In this document: in pieces, positions 1 through 5,929 of the stretch
How positions within the stretch are numbered: the first letter of the stretch is position 1
Layout of the letters: each line of letters starts with the position of its first letter
DNA from: Candidatus Acetothermia bacterium
GTDB taxonomy: Bacteria > Bipolaricaulota > Bipolaricaulia > RBG-16-55-9 > JANLFV01
NCBI GenBank assembly: GCA_028275195.1
Contig: JAPWVC010000061.1
Coordinates: 1 to 7,590, forward strand
Direction: 5' to 3'
DNA: 7,590 nucleotides
Made by a program: the position numbers and the translations under genes
Notes under the pieces: model-generated
Databases searched by the model: none
Told to the model about the DNA's origin: nothing
What the model saw: the letters and a program-made list of their open reading frames with translations, nothing else

Positions 1-1067
1 TCCATGACGGCATCGTAGGCCCTATAAACGGAATTGCTCTTCGGGGCAGTTGCCAAATAAACTGCTGCCTCGGCCAGGGCCAACTCACCCTCCGGTGAGC
101 CGAGGAAGTCGTAGGCCTCCTTCGCGGCCACGGCCACTTGCAAGGCCATGGGATCGGCCAAGCCGATGTCCTCCGCGGCCATCCGGACCATCCTCCGGGC
201 GATGTAGAGTGGGTCCTCCCCGGAGGCGAGCATCCTTGCCAGCCAATAGAGGGCCGCGTCGGGGTCGGAGTTCCGGATGCTCTTGTGGAGCGCGGAGATC
301 AGGTTATAGTGCTCTTCACCGCTCTTATCGTAGATCGGGATCCGCCGCTGGGCCGCCTCCTGGACCGTCGCTAGATCGAGGGTCCTCTCTGGGGCAATGT
401 CCGCGGCCAATTCCAAGATATTTAGCGCCCGCCGGGCATCGCCATCGGAGTATTGGGCAATGAACTCCTCGGCCTCAGGGGCCAACTCTAGCCCTCGGCG
501 GCCCAGCCCGCGCTCATCATCGGCCAGGGCCCGCTTGAGGATCAGCTTGATCTCCTCAGGGCTCAGGGGGTTCAAGGTGAAGACCTGGGATCTGGAGAGC
601 AGAGGGGAGATGATCTCGAAGGAGGGGTTCTCCGTGGTCGCGCCGATGAGGATCACGCTCCCTTCCTCCACATAGGGGAGGAAGGCCGCCTGCTGGGCCT
701 TATTGAACCGATGGAGCTCGTCGATGAAGATCAGGTCCCTCGTCCCATAGGCCCGGAACTTCTTCCTGGAGCGCTCGAGGGCCTCCTGGACCTCCTTGAT
801 CGAGGAGCGGGTGGCGCTGAAGTAGACGAACTCCGCGCCGAAGGAGCGGGCGATGATCATCCCCAGGGTCGTCTTCCCCGTCCCCGGCGGGCCCCAGAGG
901 ACTAGCGAGCGGACCTCATTCTGCTCGATCAGGGTCCGGAGGACCTTCCCCGGCCCGAGGAGGTGCTCTTGGCCCACGAACTCCTCCAGGGTCCGCGGGC
1001 GCATCCGCTCGGCCAGCGGCTGCCGGGATTGGGGCTGAGAGCCCCTCTCGCTAAAGAGACTGCCCAT
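1..1067 (-). CDS. rarA: Replication-associated recombination protein RarA (MgsA), AAA+ ATPase, 3' end cut off by window edge
   Basis: The 355 codons present match the RarA/MgsA/WRNIP1 family, which acts at stalled replication forks and on single-stranded DNA ends. Visible motifs are Walker A GPPGTGKTT (residues 59-67), Walker B IFIDELHRF (113-121), sensor-1 region GATTENP (142-148), LLSR with the likely arginine finger (156-159) and SDGDARRALN (207-216). Family signatures of the C-terminal tetramerisation domain follow: YDKSGEEHYNLISALHKS (246-263), EDPLYIARRMVRMAAEDIG (284-302) and PKSNSVYRAYDA (342-353). The family is usually about 420-450 residues, so roughly 70-90 residues lie beyond position 1. 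The ATG at 1067-1065 is chosen because the homologous N-terminus begins shortly after it. No Shine-Dalgarno sequence precedes it and a promoter lies directly upstream, suggesting a leaderless mRNA. It is divergent from tRNA-Lys(CTT). Identification is near certain; no lesion is seen in the visible part. Confidence 0.97.
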   Translation of the reverse strand, partial: MGSLFSERGSQPQSRQPLAERMRPRTLEEFVGQEHLLGPGKVLRTLIEQNEVRSLVLWGPPGTGKTTLGMIIARSFGAEFVYFSATRSSIKEVQEALERSRKKFRAYGTRDLIFIDELHRFNKAQQAAFLPYVEEGSVILIGATTENPSFEIISPLLSRSQVFTLNPLSPEEIKLILKRALADDERGLGRRGLELAPEAEEFIAQYSDGDARRALNILELAADIAPERTLDLATVQEAAQRRIPIYDKSGEEHYNLISALHKSIRNSDPDAALYWLARMLASGEDPLYIARRMVRMAAEDIGLADPMALQVAVAAKEAYDFLGSPEGELALAEAAVYLATAPKSNSVYRAYDAVM

Positions 1068-1076
1068 GCCAAGACC

Positions 1077-1105
1077 ATTCTAATGGCGATTGGCCGCAAT
1101 TGCAA
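1077..1105 (-). promoter_or_regulatory. Sigma70-like promoter for rarA
   Basis: On the minus strand a -35 box TTGCAA (1105-1100) and a -10 box TAGAAT (1082-1077) are separated by 17 bp. The expected transcription start, 6-8 bases past the -10 box, falls at about 1069-1071, only 2-4 bases before the rarA ATG at 1067. No ribosome binding site fits in between. The -10 box is a good match and the -35 box is moderate. Inferred from sequence only. Confidence 0.6.
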
Positions 1106-1138
1106 GGCAAGCTACCAGAGGAGCTTCTCCGCGAGGGC

Positions 1139-1167
1139 TTGACAGCCTAGCGATGGTGCGCTAACAT
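1139..1167 (+). promoter_or_regulatory. Sigma70-like promoter for tRNA-Lys(CTT)
   Basis: A perfect -35 box TTGACA (1139-1144) and a -10 box TAACAT (1162-1167) are 17 bp apart. The predicted start at about 1173-1175 coincides with the first base of the tRNA, so the primary transcript would have almost no 5' leader. It would also transcribe the phosphatase reading frame that follows the tRNA. The site lies back to back with the rarA promoter. Confidence 0.8.
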
Positions 1168-1174
1168 TCCAACG

Positions 1175-1247
1175 GGGCTGCTAGCTCAACTGGCAGAGCA
1201 TCCGGCTCTTAACCGGGGGGTTCGAGGTTCGAGTCCTCGGCAGCCCA
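1175..1247 (+). tRNA. tRNA-Lys, anticodon CTT
   Basis: A full cloverleaf can be drawn over 73 nt. The acceptor stem pairs GGGCTGC (1175-1181) with GCAGCCC (1240-1246), with discriminator A1247. The D stem is GCTC/GAGC. The anticodon stem TCCGG/CCGGG holds the loop CTCTTAA with anticodon CTT at 1208-1210. The T stem CGAGG/CCTCG holds TTCGAGT. The 27:43 pair is T-G. CCA is not encoded (the next bases are CAA). It reads the AAG lysine codon. Confidence 0.97.
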
Positions 1248-1254
1248 CAAATTT

Positions 1255-1918
1255 ATGTTTCCAGAGGCTGAACTCCTGGAGGAGGCCGGGCGGCTCTTCG
1301 AGTCCGAGCCGAAGCTGATCGAGCTGGGGGGCAAAGGTGCGTTCGAGCGAGTCGTCTTCGTCGGCGACACTCACGGTGACCTCGAGGCGAGCGAGCGGGT
1401 CATCTCCAGATACCTCAAGCCGGGGACAAAGCTGGTCTTCCTCGGGGACTATGTCGACCGCGGGCCGGAGTCGCGGGAGAACCTCCTCTTCTTGCTCGAG
1501 CAGAAGCTGGCCCATCCGCGGGACCTGATCTTGCTGATGGGGAACCACGAGGGCTGGGGCTTCGCCCAATTCACTCCGGCGGACTTCTGGCTTGGATTGA
1601 GCCCCGAAGAGGAGCGGGCCTACGCCACGACCTTAGCGAAGCTCCCGCTGGTTGTAACGGCCCCAAACGGGGTCATCGCCCTCCACGGGGCCTTGCCGGT
1701 TCGGGCGGGGCTACTTCGAGCGGCTGATGGCCCGCTTCGGGAAGAGCCTCCTCATCCGGTCTCATCAGCCCGATGCCCCGGAGAGGCTCTTCGAAGGGCG
1801 GTGCCTGACGATCTTCACCTCCTCGGCCTATGGCGGGCTCCGCGCGGAGCGGACCGTAGCGATCGTCCCCCTTGGAAGGGATGTCCGCTCGGCGGAGATC
1901 AGGCTCGAGGCGATTTGA
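1255..1918 (+). pseudogene. PPP-family (PP1/PP2A-like) metallophosphatase, broken by internal deletion and frameshift
   Basis: The first reading frame, from ATG 1255, carries the classic serine/threonine phosphatase metal-site motifs GDTHG (residues 37-41), GDYVDRG (64-70), GNHE (96-99) and the LHG histidine (143-145). Homology in this frame stops after HGALP at about 1698; the rest of that frame, to 1935, is low-complexity Arg/Pro-rich sequence. From about 1697 the +1-shifted frame continues the family: RFGRGYFERLMARFG, then LLIRSHQP, which holds the last metal-ligand His, then a typical C-terminal strand region LTIFTSSAYGG, ending at TGA 1916-1918. In intact members about 65-75 residues separate HG from the RxH motif; here only about two dozen remain. 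About 40-50 residues, by a non-multiple of three, therefore appear deleted. The frame starts 7 nt after tRNA-Lys(CTT) with no Shine-Dalgarno site. The frame-1 product would lack the final metal ligand and is probably inactive. An assembly or sequencing error is possible. Confidence 0.82.
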
Positions 1919-1931
1919 GCCGAGCTGTGCC

Positions 1932-1960
1932 TTGATCTAAGGAGGAGGGGAAGATATAAT
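1932..1960 (+). promoter_or_regulatory. Sigma70-like promoter for the tRNA-Lys(TTT)-tRNA-Glu unit
   Basis: A -35 box TTGATC (1932-1937) and a perfect -10 box TATAAT (1955-1960) are separated by 17 bp. The tRNA begins at 1969, 8 bp after the -10 box, so transcription again starts at or next to the mature 5' end. The spacer contains GGAGGAGGGG, which resembles a ribosome binding site but has no coding start behind it. Confidence 0.82.
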
Positions 1961-1968
1961 TTCCTCGC

Positions 1969-2040
1969 GGGCCGTTAGCTCAGGGGCAGAGCACCTGCCT
2001 TTTAAGCAGGGAGCCGCAGGTTCGAGTCCTGCACGGCCCA
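1969..2040 (+). tRNA. tRNA-Lys, anticodon TTT
   Basis: A 72-nt cloverleaf. The acceptor GGGCCGT (1969-1975) pairs with ACGGCCC (2033-2039), with discriminator A2040. The D stem is GCTC/GAGC. The anticodon stem CCTGC/GCAGG holds the loop CTTTTAA, with anticodon TTT at 2001-2003. The T stem GCAGG/CCTGC holds TTCGAGT. CCA is not encoded. With the upstream CTT isoacceptor, both lysine tRNAs sit within about 800 bp of each other, each with its own promoter. It is probably co-transcribed with the following tRNA-Glu. Confidence 0.97.
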
Positions 2041-2075
2041 ATTGAAAGCCGGCCATACCTGGCCCGGTTGCACTG

Positions 2076-2148
2076 GTCCCCATCGTCTAGAGGTCTAGGA
2101 CGCCGGCCCTTCAAGCCGGGGACAGGGGTTCGAATCCCCTTGGGGACG
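2076..2148 (+). tRNA. tRNA-Glu, anticodon TTC, with C33
   Basis: The 73-nt cloverleaf matches bacterial tRNA-Glu in acceptor, D arm and T arm. The acceptor GTCCCCA (2076-2082) pairs with TGGGGAC (2141-2147), with discriminator G2148. The D stem is GTCT/GGAC. The anticodon stem CCGGC/GCCGG is perfect, and the T stem AGGGG/CCCCT holds TTCGAAT. The anticodon loop is CCTTCAA, putting anticodon TTC at 2110-2112 and a C (2109) where almost all tRNAs have U33. CCA is not encoded. The 35-nt spacer from tRNA-Lys(TTT) has no convincing promoter and can fold into a bulged stem (2049-2067), so the two tRNAs are likely cut from one transcript. Confidence 0.93.
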
Positions 2149-2158
2149 AAGGGCGAAA

Positions 2159-2190
2159 GGGCCTCCGGGGGATGGATCCCCCGGAGGCCC
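2159..2190. terminator. Perfect 14-bp hairpin between convergent transcripts, probable bidirectional terminator
   Basis: Bases 2159-2172 pair without mismatch with 2177-2190 around the tetraloop TGGA. The hairpin lies 10 nt after tRNA-Glu on the plus strand and 6 nt after the protease stop codon on the minus strand, where either transcript would need to end. Neither side has a true U tract. The minus-strand side is mildly U-rich (CCTTTCGCCCTT), so a termination role is inferred from position and stem strength. Confidence 0.72.
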
Positions 2191-2196
2191 CACTCC

Positions 2197-5031
2197 TTAC
2201 GGCACGACCTTGAAGCTCACCGCGGCGGTCAGGACCTTCCCCGAGCGGGTATAGGCCATCAAGACCGCCGTCTCGACCCCGGAGGGGCCGACGATCGTGG
2301 CGGTGAAGCTCCGACTCTGGCCTGCTTGGACCCAGCCCAAACTATAGCGCTTGAGGACCCCCGTCGGCTCGAAATCGTAGAGCACGATCGCGGCCTGCTC
2401 GGTCACGGAGTAGGTGAAGGTGATCCGCTCACCCGGCCGGTAGCTCCCACCGCTCCCGCGGTCGATGGTCAGGCTGGCGCTGGCCCCAGGCTGGCCGATG
2501 GTAAAGCTGCAAGCGGCTGTGGTGACCGTCCCCGAGCTCGTCCGGGCGAACAGCACTAGGGTCTCGACTCCAGCGGGGCCGACGACCTGGCCGGAGAAAC
2601 TCCCCGACTGGCCGGCGGCGAGGCTCCGTCGGAGGAGTTGCACGACCCTCCCGGCTGTAGTGAAGTCGAATAGTGTCACCGTCGCCGATTCGCTCACGGA
2701 GAAGGAGGCCGTGATCCGCTCGCCAGGCTGATAGCTCGCGCCGCAGCCGCGGTCGATCGAGAGGTTCGCGGTCGGCAGGCTCCCCGGTGGTGGCGGAGGC
2801 GGTGGAGGTGGAGGAAGGACCGACTGGACCTGAACGGTCTTGGTCGCGGTCCCGCTCAGTCCGCCGTTATCAGTGACCGTGAGGGTGACATTGTAGGAGC
2901 CGGCGGCGGAGAAGGTGTAGCTTGCGGTCGGGCCGCTCGCGTCGGCCCGCCCGTCGGAGTTGAAGTCCCAACTGTAGCTCACGATCTGCCCATCGGGATC
3001 GTAGGAGCCGGTCCCATCGAAGCTCACCGGCTGGCCCGCCCCAGGGCTGCTCGGGCTGTAGGTGAAGCTTGCGACCGGTGGGCGGTTAGTCGGCGGAGGC
3101 GGGGGCGGCTGGGTGGCCGTCACCCGAAGTTGGAAGGTGTTGTTCGCCTCATTCGTCTCCGCGACCTGGCCTGCGGGATCGACGGTGAAGGTGTAGGTCT
3201 CGCTCGCCTGGGTGATCTGGCGCGTGAAGCTCGCGGTGGCCGTCGCGCCTGGGCCGAGGCCGCTGAGGCCCTGGCTCTCCCGGCCAAGGCTATCGCGGAC
3301 CTCAATGTCGAAGCTTCCGGCCGGGCCGCTCCCCTGGTTCTGGACCCGGACGGTGAAGGTGAGCTGGCTCCCGATCGTCGGATTTTGCGGGGAGTAGTCG
3401 ACCCCCGTGATCACCAAGTCTGGCCGTTGGATCACTTGGGGCGCAAGGTTGAGCCGACCGGCCCCGTAGATCAGGGGTGAGCCCATCGCGATCGCCTGGG
3501 CCTTAAGCCGGGCCTCGATCTGGCCAGCACTCAGCGCCGGGCTCTCCGAGATGAGGAGAGCCGCTGCGCCGGCCACATGGGGCGCGGCCGCTGAGGTCCC
3601 CATGAACCTCCCCAAGGTGGAGGTCAGGACCTGGTCCGGGCCGATGATGTCGGGCTTGCTCCGGCCATCGGCCGTCGGGCCTTGAGAGCTATAGGGCTCG
3701 GCGGGGCCGGTGGTCCAGCTCGCGTAGTGGATCGCGCCTACCGCGATCACCGAGGCCGAATCGGCCGGGGCGACGATGCTCCCCTGGGGGACGGGATACT
3801 CGAGGTCGTGGTTCAAGCTGAAGAGCGCCAGCTCCTTCGGCGAGCTGACACGGTAGGCCCTGACCCTGATCTTGTAGGTCCCGGAGCTCGGGGCGCGGTA
3901 AGTGAGCTGCTCGATCGGCCTCTCCGTCCCCGTCTGGAGCCGGTCAGAGAGGGCCACCTGCCGTCCGGAGCTATCGAAGAGGTAGAGGTCATAGTCCTGG
4001 GCCGAGGCCGGCCAATCGTTCCAGGTCAGATATAGCCCGATCAAGTCTCCGCCGCGGACCGGGATGTCCAGGTCCTCATCGCTCCCGGAGAACTCGCCCC
4101 AGCCGTCGCGATCGTTGTCCGCGAGGAAGCCCTTCCAGTGCTTCTGGGCATAGTTCCCCGCGGCATTGATCCATAGGATCCCGCGACTCCGGGCGTCGGC
4201 CGCGATCTCCGCGACCGTCCCGCGGCCATCGTAGAAGTTGGTGTTGAACCAGCCGACCGAGTGATTGATTACCTGTATCCCGTAGCGGATGCAGTCGTCC
4301 TTGGCTCGCTCGAGGTCGACCTCGTCAGCGATCTTCATCAGGTAGAGTTCGGCCTCGGGGGCCATATCGTAGATGATCTCGGCTACGGCCGTCCCGTGGC
4401 TCGTCCCCGACTCCAGCCCGGTCCCGGTATAGTCGATCTTCTGGACCGAAGGGGGGAGCTCGCCCCGGGCCTGGGCGCTGGAGAGCCCGGCGAAGCCGAG
4501 GTCGATCACCGCGATCTTGACCCCCTGGCCTCTGAGACCTCCGGCATGGTAGGCCGCCGCGCCGGTGAGTTGGACCCCTTCACTCGTCACGGCCAGGGCC
4601 TGAGGGATCGCCGGCGGGCGGATGTAAGCGATACCCGTGTGCTGGAGGAACAGATCGACGATGGTCAAGACCGCCGGGTTCAGCGGGAGCCGGACCTTGA
4701 CGAAGCTTTGGGAGCTGGCGGCGATCAGCCCGGGGGCGGCCTGGCCGACCGCGGCCACGACTGTCTGGGCCAGCGGGCCGCGGAACTGCGGGGCCAGCTC
4801 TAAGACGACCGTGATCGAGTTCCCCTGGGCCGGGACTCCGGTCCGCGCGGCTACCTCCATCGCTGAGACGCTCTGCCCCGCGGCCGCGGCCTGGAGGATC
4901 TGCTCGAGGATGCTATCGATCTTCGGGTTATGCTTCTCCGGCTTGCCTCCCCCATTCGAGAGCGCTACACTCGAGATGAGGAGGGCTAGGAGGAGCGCCA
5001 CCACGGCATAGCGGAAGATCCTCTTGCTCAT
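2197..5031 (-). CDS. Exported subtilisin-like (S8) serine protease with CARDB, PKD and two DUF4384-like modules
   Basis: The 944-residue product starts at ATG 5031, preceded by GGGAGGAGGG (5045-5036). This start puts a signal peptide (basic MSKRIFR, then a hydrophobic stretch to about 25) at the N-terminus, whereas an ATG 12 codons earlier lies inside the upstream gene. A probable pro-region spans about 65-140. The subtilase domain, about 165-530, shows Asp177 (VIDLG), His212 (SHGTAVA), oxyanion Asn293 (NAAGN) and Ser480 (MGTSAAAPHVAG). Between Asn293 and Ser480 is an inserted beta-rich segment (about 320-415, LTWND...DYDLYLFD) resembling a pre-peptidase C-terminal (PPC-like) domain. Then come CARDB (536-638), a six-Pro linker, PKD (649-736), a ten-Pro linker (740-749) and two tandem DUF4384-like repeats (755-845, 852-943). 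The catalytic set is complete, so an active secreted or surface protease is expected; its substrate is unknown. It is last in the run and starts one base after the preceding stop. Confidence 0.93.
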   Translation of the reverse strand: MSKRIFRYAVVALLLALLISSVALSNGGGKPEKHNPKIDSILEQILQAAAAGQSVSAMEVAARTGVPAQGNSITVVLELAPQFRGPLAQTVVAAVGQAAPGLIAASSQSFVKVRLPLNPAVLTIVDLFLQHTGIAYIRPPAIPQALAVTSEGVQLTGAAAYHAGGLRGQGVKIAVIDLGFAGLSSAQARGELPPSVQKIDYTGTGLESGTSHGTAVAEIIYDMAPEAELYLMKIADEVDLERAKDDCIRYGIQVINHSVGWFNTNFYDGRGTVAEIAADARSRGILWINAAGNYAQKHWKGFLADNDRDGWGEFSGSDEDLDIPVRGGDLIGLYLTWNDWPASAQDYDLYLFDSSGRQVALSDRLQTGTERPIEQLTYRAPSSGTYKIRVRAYRVSSPKELALFSLNHDLEYPVPQGSIVAPADSASVIAVGAIHYASWTTGPAEPYSSQGPTADGRSKPDIIGPDQVLTSTLGRFMGTSAAAPHVAGAAALLISESPALSAGQIEARLKAQAIAMGSPLIYGAGRLNLAPQVIQRPDLVITGVDYSPQNPTIGSQLTFTVRVQNQGSGPAGSFDIEVRDSLGRESQGLSGLGPGATATASFTRQITQASETYTFTVDPAGQVAETNEANNTFQLRVTATQPPPPPPTNRPPVASFTYSPSSPGAGQPVSFDGTGSYDPDGQIVSYSWDFNSDGRADASGPTASYTFSAAGSYNVTLTVTDNGGLSGTATKTVQVQSVLPPPPPPPPPPGSLPTANLSIDRGCGASYQPGERITASFSVSESATVTLFDFTTAGRVVQLLRRSLAAGQSGSFSGQVVGPAGVETLVLFARTSSGTVTTAACSFTIGQPGASASLTIDRGSGGSYRPGERITFTYSVTEQAAIVLYDFEPTGVLKRYSLGWVQAGQSRSFTATIVGPSGVETAVLMAYTRSGKVLTAAVSFKVVP
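2203..2769 (-). repeat. Tandem duplicated DUF4384-like module inside the protease gene
   Basis: Codons for residues 755-845 (2769-2497) and 852-943 (2478-2203) encode two copies of a module of about 90 residues, with roughly half of the positions identical by eye. Shared landmarks are IDRG, SYxPGERIT, the xxLxDF strand, AGQSxSF, VGPxGVET and a closing TAAxSF strand. The first copy has two cysteines (763 and 841); the second has Ser and Val at the aligned positions. The SYxPGExIT core also occurs in the DUF4384-like domain of the 450-residue protein encoded upstream. Confidence 0.85.
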
Positions 5032-5032
5032 C

Positions 5033-5860
5033 CTACCCTCCTCCCGCTCCTGCCTCATGCGGCTCATACGGGAGCCGGACGAGCTTCACCGCTTGATCGC
5101 TCGCCAGCCGCACGAGCTCGCTCACCGGGACCTGGGCCCGGACCAGCTCTTGGGAATGGGCCTCCACCAGGAGATAGTAGCCCTGGGGCAAGTTCGTGGG
5201 CGAGAAGAGCTCGATGATCACCCTGAGCCTCAGGCCGGAGAGCGCGGACGAGAAGCCTCTCTCCCGGGCGAACTCATGCCAATCCGGCGCGAGAGTTAAG
5301 GCATAGAGGGGCGGGTCGAGCCGGACCCCCGCGGGCGGCTGGGGCTTCTCCTGGGGGATCATTTCAGCGAACTCAAGGGAAGAGGTCTGGACAATCCCCA
5401 GCTTCTGGAGCCAGCCCAAGGCCTCGGACTCAATGGCCTGGGGCTGAGGGGCCATCCCGCCCTTCGGGCCGAAGATCACCTCATAGGCCCCGCTGACCTC
5501 CGCTGAGGGGCGGATGACCATCCGGTAGTTGGCCTCGTCCAGTCGGACGAGGAAGAGCTCGCCATCGAGATAGAGCTGAGGGAAGCTGAAGAAGCTCTCC
5601 TCACCAGCCGGGGTGCAGGAGGTGCAGAGCTCGGTCCCATGGAAGTAGGCCACATTGAGCCCCTCCTGGACCCTGATCCAAAAGCCTAGCCCCTGGGCCC
5701 GCGCGGCGATCGTGGCGATATCCGGCTGGGCCAGTGGGAAGGTCGCCTTGTAGAAGGTGAGCCCACCGATCCCGGCCTTGAAGAGGGCCTCCCCCCCGGT
5801 CCAGCCTATCAGGGCCAGTGAGAGGCCGATTAGCAGTGCTGAAAGGATCAAAACTCTCAT
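5033..5860 (-). CDS. Exported protein of unknown family with a CxxC motif
   Basis: I do not recognise the family. The 275-residue product begins with a short signal peptide or membrane anchor (MRVLILSALLIGLSLALIGW). The rest looks soluble, with no further hydrophobic span. It has only two cysteines, in CTSC (79-82), which could form a disulphide or bind metal. A central region has alternating strands (FSFPQLYLDGELFLVRL, 91-107). The C-terminal half contains RLRVIIELFSPTNLPQGYYL (211-230), which looks like a beta-rich fold. ATG 5860 is preceded by AGGAGG (5870-5865) 4 nt away, which fixes the start. The gene ends in a glycine-rich tail (GAGGG) whose codons contain the Shine-Dalgarno site of the protease gene, and its TAG is one base before that gene's ATG. 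Coupled translation suggests that its product works with the protease, perhaps as partner, chaperone or inhibitor; that is inference from context. Confidence 0.88.
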   Translation of the reverse strand: MRVLILSALLIGLSLALIGWTGGEALFKAGIGGLTFYKATFPLAQPDIATIAARAQGLGFWIRVQEGLNVAYFHGTELCTSCTPAGEESFFSFPQLYLDGELFLVRLDEANYRMVIRPSAEVSGAYEVIFGPKGGMAPQPQAIESEALGWLQKLGIVQTSSLEFAEMIPQEKPQPPAGVRLDPPLYALTLAPDWHEFARERGFSSALSGLRLRVIIELFSPTNLPQGYYLLVEAHSQELVRAQVPVSELVRLASDQAVKLVRLPYEPHEAGAGGG

Positions 5861-5884
5861 CTCTCCTCCTTCTTGAGCTTGAGT

Positions 5885-5912
5885 GGGAGGGGGCCCGAGT
5901 GGGCCCCCTCCC
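5885..5912 (-). terminator. Perfect 12-bp intercistronic hairpin; partial terminator or mRNA-stabilising stem
   Basis: GGGAGGGGGCCC (5885-5896) pairs fully with 5901-5912 around a four-base loop. It sits 17 nt after the stop of the 450-residue protein gene and 24 nt before the next ATG. No U tract follows on the minus strand, only TCAAGCTCAAGAAGGAGG, which leads into the ribosome binding site. No promoter is seen between hairpin and downstream gene. Partial termination or protection of the upstream mRNA's 3' end is therefore more likely than a full stop. Confidence 0.6.
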
Positions 5913-5929
5913 TTTCCCTAAACTACGGA

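Noticed and set aside
1186..1569. Minus-strand open frame antisense to tRNA-Lys(CTT) and the phosphatase
   Set aside because: It overlaps the tRNA and the well-conserved phosphatase motifs, and its translation shows no family features. It arises from the codon bias of the real frame.
1697..1726. Programmed ribosomal frameshift in the phosphatase gene
   Set aside because: No slippery heptamer or stimulatory structure is evident, and a simple shift would not explain the missing 40-50 residues between the HG and RxH motifs. A deletion or assembly error fits better.
1941..1950. GGAGGAGGGG as a ribosome binding site
   Set aside because: It lies between the -35 and -10 boxes of the tRNA-Lys(TTT) promoter and is followed by a tRNA, not a coding start.
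2785..2814. GGT/GGA/GGC-rich tracts (also 6720-6752 and 6422-6445) as simple-sequence repeats or regulatory DNA
   Set aside because: They are the reverse complement of polyproline linker codons joining protein domains, with mixed third bases, so protein-level selection explains them.
4261..4803. Plus-strand open frame of 180 codons antisense to the S8 catalytic domain
   Set aside because: The opposite strand encodes the catalytic Asp and His motifs of a clear subtilase, and this frame shows no recognisable motif.
5032..5067. Earlier ATG (5067) as the start of the protease
   Set aside because: It would add 12 mostly charged residues before the signal peptide and overlap the upstream gene. 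The ATG at 5031 has an excellent ribosome binding site and the usual signal-peptide n-region.
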